DNA from: Aquificaceae bacterium | Lineage (GTDB): Bacteria; Aquificota; Aquificia; Aquificales; Aquificaceae | DNA: 39,279 nt | Direction of reading: 5' to 3' | Assembly: GCA_027079305.1 (NCBI GenBank) | Contig: JALWVU010000068.1 | Location: 1 to 39,279, forward strand | In this document: one piece after another, positions 15,954 to 24,027 of the stretch | Layout: every line of letters begins with the position of its first letter | Numbering within the stretch: position 1 is the stretch's first letter | Notes under the pieces: model-generated | Database searches by the model: none | Told to the model about the DNA's origin: nothing | What the model saw: the letters and a program-made list of their open reading frames with translations, nothing else | Program-made: the position numbers and the translations under genes

Positions 15954-16450
15954 GGGCGATACTCTTTCTGGCGGGGGGACTCCTCGCCGTCTTCGCTTTT
16001 ATCTTTTACGTGAAGAACTACCTGATAACACCCAAGAATATGTTCTTCTTCACCGTTGAGGTGGTGGGGAAAAAGCATGAGGATGTGGTAAAGGAACTTG
16101 TTGACAAGCTCAACCAGAAGGGACTGAAGGTTATAAGAACCCTTCCCATGTCCAAGGTTATTCACGCAAGAGGTATCAAAGACTTTCCCAACTACACCAC
16201 GGTCCTCGCCTGCGACATACCCCAGAAGAAGGAGATCCTGCTGAAGGTTCCCTTCATGAGCGTCCTTATACCGTGCAGTGTTGCGGTTTACGAGAAGAAC
16301 GGCAAGGTTTACATTACATCCATGAAGGAGATGCTCTTGGTTAAGGACTACTCACAGGAACTCGGAGACAGATACGCACAGATAATAGTAGACACATACC
16401 AAAAGCTCAGGATAGCGATGGCGGAAGTGGCAGGGGGCAAGAAGGAATGA
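15950..16450 (+). CDS. membrane-anchored DUF302 protein
   Basis: A 166-residue protein with a single N-terminal transmembrane anchor (about 2-26) and a DUF302 domain outside. The signature is VLACDIPQKKEILLKVPFMS followed by IPCSVAVYEKNGKVYI, giving two cysteines about 18 apart that recur in the next gene. The function of DUF302 is not established. Its 4-nt overlap with soxB and placement inside the cluster suggest a role in sulfur metabolism, such as a sulfur or thiol carrier; this is inference only. Confidence 0.82.
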   Translation: MRAILFLAGGLLAVFAFIFYVKNYLITPKNMFFFTVEVVGKKHEDVVKELVDKLNQKGLKVIRTLPMSKVIHARGIKDFPNYTTVLACDIPQKKEILLKVPFMSVLIPCSVAVYEKNGKVYITSMKEMLLVKDYSQELGDRYAQIIVDTYQKLRIAMAEVAGGKKE

Positions 16451-16899
16451 AGAAACTCCTGCTGATACTTCTTCTAATAACCGGATTTTCGGTAGCTCAG
16501 GAGAAAAGAGAGCACCCTCTTCAGTATGAGGAGGTTATAGAAGGCCTGGACTTTGAAGACGTTAAACTCCTTCTGAAAACCGCTCTCGATGGTAGAAACA
16601 TGAACGTTCTCGGTGTCGTGGACGTTTCTACCCAGAAGCCGAGGTTCTCTTACATACTCGTCTGCAACCTCTCTTACGCAGAAAAGATCTTCAGGGAGTT
16701 CCCCCAGCTCGGTGTAATGGCTCCCTGCAGGATATACCTTTACGAGAGGGAAGACGGCTCGGTAGTTGTGGGATTTATAAATGTGGAAACACTGCTGAGG
16801 TTGTTTAAAAAAGAGTTATCCCCCACAGCCAAGGAGCTGTTCAAAAAAGCGGATCAGGACGTCAAGTCCGCCATAAAAGAGGTTAAGGGGGAGCTATGA
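16447..16899 (+). CDS. secreted DUF302 protein
   Basis: The 150-residue sister of the preceding gene. It has a cleavable signal peptide (1-17, ending FSVAQ) instead of a membrane anchor. It keeps the paired cysteines: YILVCNLSYAEKIFREFP and GVMAPCRIYLYEREDG. The two proteins probably arose by duplication and may work as an anchored and soluble pair. ATGA overlaps occur on both sides, so translation is coupled through soxB and the two DUF302 genes into the MBL gene. Confidence 0.82.
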   Translation: MKKLLLILLLITGFSVAQEKREHPLQYEEVIEGLDFEDVKLLLKTALDGRNMNVLGVVDVSTQKPRFSYILVCNLSYAEKIFREFPQLGVMAPCRIYLYEREDGSVVVGFINVETLLRLFKKELSPTAKELFKKADQDVKSAIKEVKGEL

Positions 16900-17864
16900 A
16901 GCTACTGATCCTGCTCTTTATTCTCTCCTTCTCTATGGCCTCCGAGTATCCGAAGCATGTTAAAGAGACTCTTAAAAAGATAAAGGGCAACGTCTACGGA
17001 GTCTTTGGCGTATACGAACAGGTGAGCTACGAAAACAGGGGTTTCATCTCCAACGCCTACTTCGTGATAACTGACGAGGCTGTAGTGGTAATAGACGCGC
17101 TCACCACCTACAAGCTGGGAAAGGAGCTGGTGGAGACTATAAGGAGTCTGACAAAGAAGCCTATAAAGTTCGCGGTTATAACCCACTACCACACGGATCA
17201 CTTCTACGGGGTGGGGGCTCTGAAGGAGGCGGGAGCTGTGGTGATAGCCCACGAGTGGGCTTTTGATTACATCTCTCAACCTTCGAGCTGGAACTTCTAC
17301 GAGGCGAGGAAAAAGATCTTGAAAGAGCACATGGAAGGAACCGAGATGGTGGAGCCTGACATAACCATAACCCAGGACCTCGACATCCACTCGGGCAAGA
17401 GCAAGTTCGTGGTCAGGCATTACTGCAAGGGTCACACTCCCGGGGACGTAGTGGTATGGATGCCCGAAGAGAAGGTTCTTTTCAGCGGGGATCTCGTCTT
17501 CGACGGGAGAATTCCCTTCCTTGGGTCGGGCAACTCCAAAACCTGGCTTGTGTGTTTAAAGAAGATACTCGAGCTCGATCCAGAAGTTTTACTTCCGGGG
17601 CACGGCAAACCTATGCTGAATAAGGAAAAGATAAGGGATAGGGTTAACTGGACCTACAAATACATAAGTGATCTAAGAAACACCATAAGAAGGATGATAG
17701 AAGAGGGCAGGGACATAGATTACGTAAGGGAGCACATAAACGAGGCTCTTCTGGAGATAGATCCCTCCTACGCTCAGGTCCCCGTCTTCTTCGATGTGAA
17801 CCCCGTGAACGCCTACTACGTTTACTTTGAAGTGGAAAATGAGATGCTGGAAGAGGGAGAGTGA
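16896..17864 (+). CDS. periplasmic MBL-fold metallo-hydrolase (SoxH-like position)
   Basis: A 322-residue metallo-beta-lactamase-fold protein with a short signal peptide (1-16). The dinuclear metal site is complete: HYHTDH (His97, His99, Asp101, His102), KGHTPGD, SGDLVFDG and PGHGKP. Such hydrolases sit at the end of many sox clusters (SoxH) and near quinoprotein relay systems; the substrate is not known, and a thioester or persulfide-related one is a guess. It is last in the cluster, overlapping the second DUF302 gene by 4 nt. Confidence 0.85.
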   Translation: MKLLILLFILSFSMASEYPKHVKETLKKIKGNVYGVFGVYEQVSYENRGFISNAYFVITDEAVVVIDALTTYKLGKELVETIRSLTKKPIKFAVITHYHTDHFYGVGALKEAGAVVIAHEWAFDYISQPSSWNFYEARKKILKEHMEGTEMVEPDITITQDLDIHSGKSKFVVRHYCKGHTPGDVVVWMPEEKVLFSGDLVFDGRIPFLGSGNSKTWLVCLKKILELDPEVLLPGHGKPMLNKEKIRDRVNWTYKYISDLRNTIRRMIEEGRDIDYVREHINEALLEIDPSYAQVPVFFDVNPVNAYYVYFEVENEMLEEGE

Positions 17865-17875
17865 AGCATAGAGGA

Positions 17876-17892
17876 ACCGGCGCAAGGCCGGT
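17876..17892. terminator. hairpin between convergent sox and SBBP genes
   Basis: ACCGGC (17876-17881), loop GCAAG, GCCGGT (17887-17892): a perfect 6-bp GC-rich stem in the 36-nt gap between the MBL gene and the SBBP gene. Neither side has a good T-run, so it may be a weak bidirectional terminator. Confidence 0.45.
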
Positions 17893-17900
17893 CCAGGAAA

Positions 17901-20153
17901 CTAAGATTTCTTAAATTTTCCTATTCTTCTGAGCGCTATTACAACCGGCACGAGAACAACCGCAAGTATTGTGTTCAAAGATACAGCGGAGCATCCACCA
18001 CCGGACGATTGATTGTCCTGGGCTGTGTTCTGGGCTGTGCTTCCGGAAAGATCCGCCGTAAGTTTTGATATGAACACATCATTATTCCCGGCGTTTGTAG
18101 TCTGGAAAGCTCCCTGTGTTATGGGAAAGTTGGTAGAATCTGTATTCCCAGCTATGTAAACATTACCGCTTGAGTCCAAGAGAATAGAGATAGCGCTATC
18201 TGATGTGCCACCTCCAATATAGGTTGAGGCTACCAGACCTGACATATCCGCACTTAGCCTTGTTACGAATGCGTCTCTAAGGCCACCAGCGTAGTCAGTC
18301 TGATACACATTCGGAGTAACGGGGAAATCGGTTGATTCTGTATATCCCGCAACATAGATATCTCCATTCTGGCTTAAAGCTATGGAATAGATGCGGTCGT
18401 CCGAACTACCTCCCAAGTATGTGGATGCTATAAGATTGCTCAGGCCTCCATCCAGCTTGGCTACGAAGGCATCTTCCCCTCCAGGATTTTTGTGCAGGTT
18501 TTGGTAAGGGTTTCCCGCGGTGGGGAAATCGGTTGATGTTGTATAGCCCACTATGTAAACATTTCCATTCTGATCCAGCTTTATAACCAGCCCCGCATCG
18601 TCGCCGTTTCCTCCTAAGTAGGTGGAAGCAAGGAGACTTTGCAGGCCTGAATCAAGCTTGGATATGAAAGCATCCTTCTGCCCGCCTCCGTGTGTGCTTT
18701 GATACGCATTGTTGGTGGTTGGAAAATCATTTGATAGTGTAGTTCCCGCAACGTAAATATTCCCGTTAGAGTCCACAACCATAGACGATATCTCCTCAGT
18801 TTGACTGCCTCTAAGGCATGTAGCAGCGAGAAGACTACTTAACGCGTTATCAAACTTTGCTATGAAAGCCTCCTCGTCACCTCCGCTACCGTTGCATGCT
18901 TGATAAGGAGAATATCCTTGAGGGGGGAAAGAGTTTGACTGCGTTCCACCCGCAACGTAAATGTTACCCGCTGAATCTATAGCTATGGCCTTTATCCAGT
19001 CAGCGTGAACGGTTCCAACGTATGTCGAAGCTATAATATTTGATAGATCACCGCTTAGCTTGGTTATGAACGCATCACCGCTCCCGATAGAATTCTGGAT
19101 ATACGCTCCAGATGTAGTTGGGAAGTTGTTCGATGTTGTTCTACCAGCTATATAGATATTCCCAGCTTGATCGATAGCTATCGCATCCGCACGTTCGGAG
19201 AAGCTACCCCCTATGTAAGTCGCGGAAAGCAGGTTTGTGAGATCTCCATTCAGCTTCGCCACAAAAACGTCGTTAACACCACCATTGTATGATCCCGCTC
19301 CCGGGAAGTTTTGCGATTCCGTATAGCCCGTTACATAGATATCTCCGTTAGGGTCCATGATCATTGCGGATATGAAATCTCCATTACCACCTCCCAGATA
19401 AGTGGAAGCGAGAAGCGGGTCTATAACTAAGGTTTTAGTCCTATCGTATCCGCCCACTTCAAAACTGTAAGTGTTTCTGGATAGAAGTTTATACCGCACA
19501 GAAACGTTTACCCTCCTGCCATCGATTTCTTGATAGGCCACCGGTTTTGTAAACTTGACCTCACCCAGTTCGGTTCTCACTACAAGTTCACCTGTAATAG
19601 GGTCTATTCTTAAACCTTCCCCACCTTCTACTCTTAGAATTATCCTTTCAGGATCTGCACCGGGCTCCACCTTGAATATCTTTTCAACATTATTACTATA
19701 GGCCTTCAGCTCTAAACTTATACCTTCATAAATCTCACCCAGAGATATTGATTTGAAGGTTTCTAAATTGGTCACCCACTTCTTTTTATCTTTACCTATG
19801 AAGTAACTTACCTTGGTGTTAGCCCTCTCGAGACCTTTCACTCTTTCTACCTTAGCGTTTTCAAGAACTTCCTTAAGCACAATTCCCCCGTGGATCTTAC
19901 CATCTCTAACCCTCGGCAATTTATAAACGAGCTGTCCATCTTTCGTAATGAACAGAGTTCCTCCGAATGTCTTGGCGTAGAACCTGACCCGTTTGTCAAC
20001 CTGTCCCTCATTCTTTATAAAGGGTATGGGAATGCCCTGTAAGACTTTAAAGGCTCTATCTTTGGATCCAGCACTCCAAGCGGAGATACTTACAAACATA
20101 CTAAGAAGTGCTGACGTAAAAGCTATATAAGAGAGTATTGCCCTTATCCTCAT
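17901..20153 (-). CDS. exported SBBP beta-propeller protein with C-terminal anchor signal
   Basis: A 750-residue protein with a signal peptide (1-28). An N-terminal domain follows (about 30-250: IPIPFIKNEGQ...VRFYAKTFGGTLFIT), typical of SBBP-repeat proteins. Seven repeats of about 65 residues come next, each with STYLGG, then DxxGNIYVAGxTxSxxFP, then DAFVAKL. Seven repeats fit a seven-bladed propeller. The tail is SSGGGCS, one hydrophobic helix and RRIGKFKKS: a tripartite C-terminal sorting-type signal with a single cysteine. It is probably a surface or outer-membrane-linked binding protein; the ligand is unknown. A GGAGGG site precedes the ATG. Many AT-rich codons and a repetitive coding sequence set it apart from neighbours. 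Confidence 0.88.
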   Translation of the reverse strand: MRIRAILSYIAFTSALLSMFVSISAWSAGSKDRAFKVLQGIPIPFIKNEGQVDKRVRFYAKTFGGTLFITKDGQLVYKLPRVRDGKIHGGIVLKEVLENAKVERVKGLERANTKVSYFIGKDKKKWVTNLETFKSISLGEIYEGISLELKAYSNNVEKIFKVEPGADPERIILRVEGGEGLRIDPITGELVVRTELGEVKFTKPVAYQEIDGRRVNVSVRYKLLSRNTYSFEVGGYDRTKTLVIDPLLASTYLGGGNGDFISAMIMDPNGDIYVTGYTESQNFPGAGSYNGGVNDVFVAKLNGDLTNLLSATYIGGSFSERADAIAIDQAGNIYIAGRTTSNNFPTTSGAYIQNSIGSGDAFITKLSGDLSNIIASTYVGTVHADWIKAIAIDSAGNIYVAGGTQSNSFPPQGYSPYQACNGSGGDEEAFIAKFDNALSSLLAATCLRGSQTEEISSMVVDSNGNIYVAGTTLSNDFPTTNNAYQSTHGGGQKDAFISKLDSGLQSLLASTYLGGNGDDAGLVIKLDQNGNVYIVGYTTSTDFPTAGNPYQNLHKNPGGEDAFVAKLDGGLSNLIASTYLGGSSDDRIYSIALSQNGDIYVAGYTESTDFPVTPNVYQTDYAGGLRDAFVTRLSADMSGLVASTYIGGGTSDSAISILLDSSGNVYIAGNTDSTNFPITQGAFQTTNAGNNDVFISKLTADLSGSTAQNTAQDNQSSGGGCSAVSLNTILAVVLVPVVIALRRIGKFKKS

Positions 20154-20234
20154 GGCTCACCCTCCATATAGCTTCTCAGCGATAATAAATATAGAAAGTT
20201 GGTCGTAGTTTGCATGGGAAAAATACCATCCTTG

Positions 20235-20678
20235 TTAAAAGCTAACATCTATTATTTTTAACTTTCCTTCCTCCCAACTACCTGATACGCTCATATGAAG
20301 TGTCCCTCTATCGCTATATACATTAACTTCTAATATGTAAGTGTTTCCAAACCTCTTGAATGTCTCTTCAATCCTCATCATGTTTCCAAGCAGTTCCTTG
20401 TTCTCCGAGCACATTTTCAGAAGTCCCTCCACGCCCCCCAGCTCTTGAAGAGATCTGCGATCGAAGAACCTGGCCACCTCAATCGCTCTCTCGGTTGTGC
20501 ACTCCTCAAGCCCGGCCACAAACAGGGAGACTATCCTCAGTTTGTCCTTCCACCCTATGCTTTGGCCTCTTTCCTCCACTTCTATGATGAAGGTGATTAT
20601 GAAAGGGTATAGGAAGGCAAGGAGCACAAAGGAGCCTATGAAGAGATCCTCCACCTTTGGCTTTTTCTTCAGAGCCAC
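20235..20678 (-). CDS. small membrane-anchored protein of unknown function, next to corA
   Basis: A 147-residue protein with one strong transmembrane helix near the N-terminus (about 12-33). A helical soluble domain follows, with Cys59 and Cys84 (GLEECTTERAIEVARFF, LLKMCSENKEL), and a beta-rich C-terminus (NTYILEVNVYSDRGTLHMSVSG). No family is recognised. It starts 10 nt inside the end of corA and is surely co-transcribed, so a role alongside the Mg2+ channel is possible but unsupported by motif. Confidence 0.7.
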   Translation of the reverse strand: MALKKKPKVEDLFIGSFVLLAFLYPFIITFIIEVEERGQSIGWKDKLRIVSLFVAGLEECTTERAIEVARFFDRRSLQELGGVEGLLKMCSENKELLGNMMRIEETFKRFGNTYILEVNVYSDRGTLHMSVSGSWEEGKLKIIDVSF

Positions 20679-21610
20679 CCTTTCCTCCTGACCCAGAGAA
20701 GCAGAGCCAGAGTAACAAACACCATCAGAAAGAGGGAGTAGGGGTATCCGAACTTCCAGCTGAGTTCGGGCATATATTCGAAGTTCATACCAAAGATGCT
20801 CGCTATCAGGGTGGCTGGCAGGAATATGGTGGCGAGGACGGTGAATACCTTGACAGCCTCGTTTTGTCTTATCGTGATCAGGCCGAGCAGGGAGTTCTGT
20901 ATGCTGTCTATCTTCTCCATGTAGAAGGAGGTGTAGTCCAGAAGGGTGTTGAGGTCGTCCAGAAGTATCTTCAGCTCCCTCTTTGTCTGAGCGTTGATCA
21001 GGGGACTCTTTATGAAGCGGGAGAGTATCCTTACCTTCTCGTTTATCGACTCTCTGAGCGTTATGTTAAGCTCGTCGTAGTAAGCTATGTCCTTTATAAG
21101 TTCCTCGGACTGCTCTACAAAGATCTCCTTCCATATGTTCCTTATCCTCCTTCCAAGTATCTCGAGCCTGTCCCCTATCCTGTCCACCTCGATGTTCAGA
21201 ACCTCCGCAAAGAGGGATTCCGCGAACTGGAGGTAGGATCTGCTGGCTTTGAGCCTGTTCATGAATATCATCAGACTCGGAATGTCCCTGTATCTAAGGG
21301 TCACGAAATACCTTTCCCTTATGAAGAAGAAGACCGGCTCGACTATGATCTCGTCCTTCTGCTGTATCACGAAGGACATATTTATGCTTATAGTGTCCCC
21401 CGATTCGGTGTATTTGGAGCTTATCTCTATATCTCCCATAACCTCCTTTGAGGGCATTTCAAAGTTAATGTTCTTGCTGAGCCACTCTATCTCCTCTTCG
21501 GTGGGCTTATGGACGTCTATCCAGAGAATGCCCCTCTTCCTCGCCTCCTCGAACTCCTCTACCTTCCACTCGGAGAACTCCCTTCCCGAAAGGACGTAGA
21601 GCTTTAACAC
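20669..21610 (-). CDS. corA: CorA-family Mg2+/divalent cation channel
   Basis: An inner-membrane pentameric channel. At 313 residues the length is typical. The large N-terminal cytoplasmic domain (1-about 250) has long helices (EELIKDIAYYDELNITLRES). Two C-terminal transmembrane segments follow, with the selectivity motif GMN at about residue 274 in FGMNFEYMPEL and a basic tail WVRRKGWL. The start is GTG at 21610. No Shine-Dalgarno sequence is present, but TAAAAT lies 6 nt upstream, suggesting a leaderless message. The next gene overlaps by 10 nt. Confidence 0.95.
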   Translation of the reverse strand: MLKLYVLSGREFSEWKVEEFEEARKRGILWIDVHKPTEEEIEWLSKNINFEMPSKEVMGDIEISSKYTESGDTISINMSFVIQQKDEIIVEPVFFFIRERYFVTLRYRDIPSLMIFMNRLKASRSYLQFAESLFAEVLNIEVDRIGDRLEILGRRIRNIWKEIFVEQSEELIKDIAYYDELNITLRESINEKVRILSRFIKSPLINAQTKRELKILLDDLNTLLDYTSFYMEKIDSIQNSLLGLITIRQNEAVKVFTVLATIFLPATLIASIFGMNFEYMPELSWKFGYPYSLFLMVFVTLALLLWVRRKGWL

Positions 21611-21616
21611 GTCATA

Positions 21617-21622
21617 ATTTTA
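21617..21622 (-). promoter_or_regulatory. extended -10 box of corA, leaderless-type spacing
   Basis: On the minus strand TGTTAAAAT (an extended -10 with a TG dinucleotide) ends 6 nt before the GTG start. The same GTGTTAAAAT sequence precedes pspA at 33959-33968. Confidence 0.45.
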
Positions 21623-21687
21623 ACACCACAAATTCCCTGAGGCTTCGGACAGCTTTCTTTGAGGTATCATTTTACGGGGAGGAAAAG

Positions 21688-23079
21688 ATGAAGGCTGTGG
21701 TGCTCGCAGCGGGACTCGGAACACGCTTTAAGAGTGAAAAGCCCAAGGTCCTCCACGAGATCTTAGGTAAGCCTATGCTCTGGTATGTGGTGAACACGGT
21801 CAGGCAGGGAGGGATAGAGGATATAGCCATAGTTGTAGGGCACAAGGCGGAAGAGGTTATAGAAGCTATGGGGGAGGAATACGTCTACTTTCACCAGGAG
21901 AATCCGAAAGGAGGGACCGCGGACGCGGTTCTGGCCTCGATAGAGTTCTGGAGAAACTCGGAGGACTACCTTCTGATAATAAACGGTGACTCTCCCCTCG
22001 TGAACCCGGACACCATACGCAACATGCAGAGGTTCATCTACATGGTGGAGGAGTATGAGAAGATAAGGCTCGGCGGTGTGATCCTGACTTCAATCCTCCA
22101 GGATCCGACCGGTTACGGAAGGATAGTTAAAGAGGAAGGAACGGACAGGATAATCAGGATAGTAGAAGAGAAGGACGCCACGCCCCAGGAAAGAAACATA
22201 AGGGAGGTAAATGGCGGTGTTTACATGTTCTACATACCTTACCTGCTGGAGGCCCTCTTCAAGATAAGTCCCAGCGAGAAGACGGGGGAGCTTTACCTGA
22301 CTGATGTTGTGGCTTACATGGTCTCCAAGGGATACGAAGTGAGGAGCTTTATGGCCTCGGATCCTACTGAGATACTGGGTGTGAACACCAGATGGGAGCT
22401 GAGCTTTGCGGAGAACATCCTGCGCCTTAAGCTCATAAAGTTCTGGGCGGAGAGGGGAGTTACCTTCCACACTCCCGAGACCATCTGGATAGAGCCGGAC
22501 GTTAACCTCTCTAAGAATGTGGAGATATATCCCGGTGTGATGCTAAGGGGAAGGACGAAGATAGGTGAGAAGGTGGTCATCAAGACCGGGGTCCTCCTCG
22601 AGAATACGGAGGTGGAGGAGTCCGTGGTTATAGAACCTTACTCTTACATATCCGATAGTCTGATAAAAAAAGGGGCGAAGGTGGGACCCTTTGCGAGGGT
22701 GAGGAACGATACGGTGGTCGGTGAGAATGCGGAGATAGGGAACTTTGTTGAGGTTAAGAAAAGTGAGATAGGAAAGGATGTGAAGGCAAAGCATCTTGCA
22801 TACATAGGAGATGCCACGGTGGGTGAGGGCACCAACGTTGGAGCTGGAGTCGTTACAGCCAACTACGACGGCAAGGAAAAACACAGGACGGAGATAGGCA
22901 GGAACGCTTTCATAGGTAGCAACGCCCTCCTGGTAGCACCCATCAAGCTGGGAGACTTCTCCTACATAGCGGGAGGTTCCGTGATCACCAAAGACGTTCC
23001 CGAAGGAGCTCTCGCCATAGAGAGATCCAAGATGAAGATAATGGAAGGGAAGGGCAGAAAGTTGCTGGAAGGAAAGTGA
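21688..23079 (+). CDS. glmU: bifunctional UDP-GlcNAc pyrophosphorylase / glucosamine-1-P acetyltransferase
   Basis: Makes UDP-N-acetylglucosamine, the precursor of peptidoglycan and lipopolysaccharide, in two steps. The 463 residues comprise the uridylyltransferase domain (LAAGLGTRFKSEKPKVLHEI, GTADAVL, INGDSPL, NGGVYMF; 1-about 230). A left-handed beta-helix of hexapeptide repeats (about 250-440) follows, with the acetyltransferase signature AYIGDATVGEGTNVGAGVVTANYDGK. Both active sites look intact. A GGGGAGG site precedes the ATG. Confidence 0.97.
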   Translation: MKAVVLAAGLGTRFKSEKPKVLHEILGKPMLWYVVNTVRQGGIEDIAIVVGHKAEEVIEAMGEEYVYFHQENPKGGTADAVLASIEFWRNSEDYLLIINGDSPLVNPDTIRNMQRFIYMVEEYEKIRLGGVILTSILQDPTGYGRIVKEEGTDRIIRIVEEKDATPQERNIREVNGGVYMFYIPYLLEALFKISPSEKTGELYLTDVVAYMVSKGYEVRSFMASDPTEILGVNTRWELSFAENILRLKLIKFWAERGVTFHTPETIWIEPDVNLSKNVEIYPGVMLRGRTKIGEKVVIKTGVLLENTEVEESVVIEPYSYISDSLIKKGAKVGPFARVRNDTVVGENAEIGNFVEVKKSEIGKDVKAKHLAYIGDATVGEGTNVGAGVVTANYDGKEKHRTEIGRNAFIGSNALLVAPIKLGDFSYIAGGSVITKDVPEGALAIERSKMKIMEGKGRKLLEGK

Positions 23080-23097
23080 TAGCTCTACCTCCGCCTA

Positions 23098-23103
23098 TAT
23101 AAT
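23098..23103 (+). promoter_or_regulatory. -10 box TATAAT of hemC, leaderless-type spacing
   Basis: A perfect TATAAT in the 30-nt glmU-hemC gap ends 6 nt before the hemC ATG. The six bases between hold no Shine-Dalgarno sequence, and none lies at the normal distance. No clear -35 is visible. Confidence 0.5.
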
Positions 23104-23109
23104 TGATGT

Positions 23110-24027
23110 ATGAAGGTCCGGATAGGAACGCGGAAGAGCAAGCTCGCCCTGTGGCAGGCGAACTTCGTCAAGAACTTTCTCGAGAAGAAGTGGGGTGTTG
23201 AGGTAGAGCTGATCAAGATCACCACCACGGGAGACAAGATTCTTGACTCTCCCCTTGCAAAGATAGGTGGCAAGGGCCTCTTCGTGAAGGAGATAGAGCA
23301 GGCCCTTATAGATGGAAGGATAGACCTCGCTGTTCACTCCCTCAAGGACGTTCCCATGGTGATCCCTGAAGGTCTTACCCTGGGAGCGATAACCGAAAGG
23401 GAGGATCCCTTCGACGTGTTGATTTCAAGGGAAGGAAAGAAGCTGACGGAGCTTCCTTACGGCTCCAAGGTGGGAACCTCCTCACTCAGGAGACAGGTCC
23501 AGATAAAGAGGCTCAGAAGGGATCTGGAGGTGGAGGTCCTGAGGGGGAACGTGGACACGAGGATGAGGAAGCTGAGGGAGGGATTATACGACGCGATAAT
23601 TCTCGCCTACGCGGGTGTCAAGAGGATGGGCTACGAAAACGAGGTGAGTGAAATCCTTGACTACTTCATCCCCGCGGTGGGTCAGGGGAGCCTCGCGATA
23701 GAGATAAGGGAGGAAGACAAGAAAATAGAAGAGCTTGTAAGGCCACTCGATCACTTTGAGAGCAGGATAAGGGCGGAGTGCGAGAGGGCTTTCCTGAGGA
23801 GGCTCGAAGGGGGCTGTCAGGTTCCCATAGGAGCCTACGCGGAGGTTCGAGACGGTAAGGTCTTGATAAGAGGGTTTATTTCGGACCTCGGGGGGACTAA
23901 ATTTATCGAAGGCAAGGAGGAGGGAAGTATTGAAGAAGCGGAGGCTGTGGGAGAGAGGCTTGCGGAGGGCCTTCTTGCGCGGGGAGGGAAGGAGATCCTC
24001 GAGGAGATATACGGAGGTAGATCATGA
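23110..24027 (+). CDS. hemC: porphobilinogen deaminase (hydroxymethylbilane synthase)
   Basis: Polymerises four porphobilinogens into hydroxymethylbilane for heme synthesis. The 305-residue protein has [13 protein letters not shown] at the start, the KDVPM loop with the catalytic aspartate (VHSLKDVP), TSSLRR and GNVDTR substrate-binding arginines, and Cys236 ([11 protein letters not shown]) for the dipyrromethane cofactor. It is followed with a 4-nt overlap by the HerA-like gene. Heme demand from the Sox cytochromes is a general, not a specific, link. Confidence 0.97.
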   Translation: MKVRIGTRKSKLALWQANFVKNFLEKKWGVEVELIKITTTGDKILDSPLAKIGGKGLFVKEIEQALIDGRIDLAVHSLKDVPMVIPEGLTLGAITEREDPFDVLISREGKKLTELPYGSKVGTSSLRRQVQIKRLRRDLEVEVLRGNVDTRMRKLREGLYDAIILAYAGVKRMGYENEVSEILDYFIPAVGQGSLAIEIREEDKKIEELVRPLDHFESRIRAECERAFLRRLEGGCQVPIGAYAEVRDGKVLIRGFISDLGGTKFIEGKEEGSIEEAEAVGERLAEGLLARGGKEILEEIYGGRS

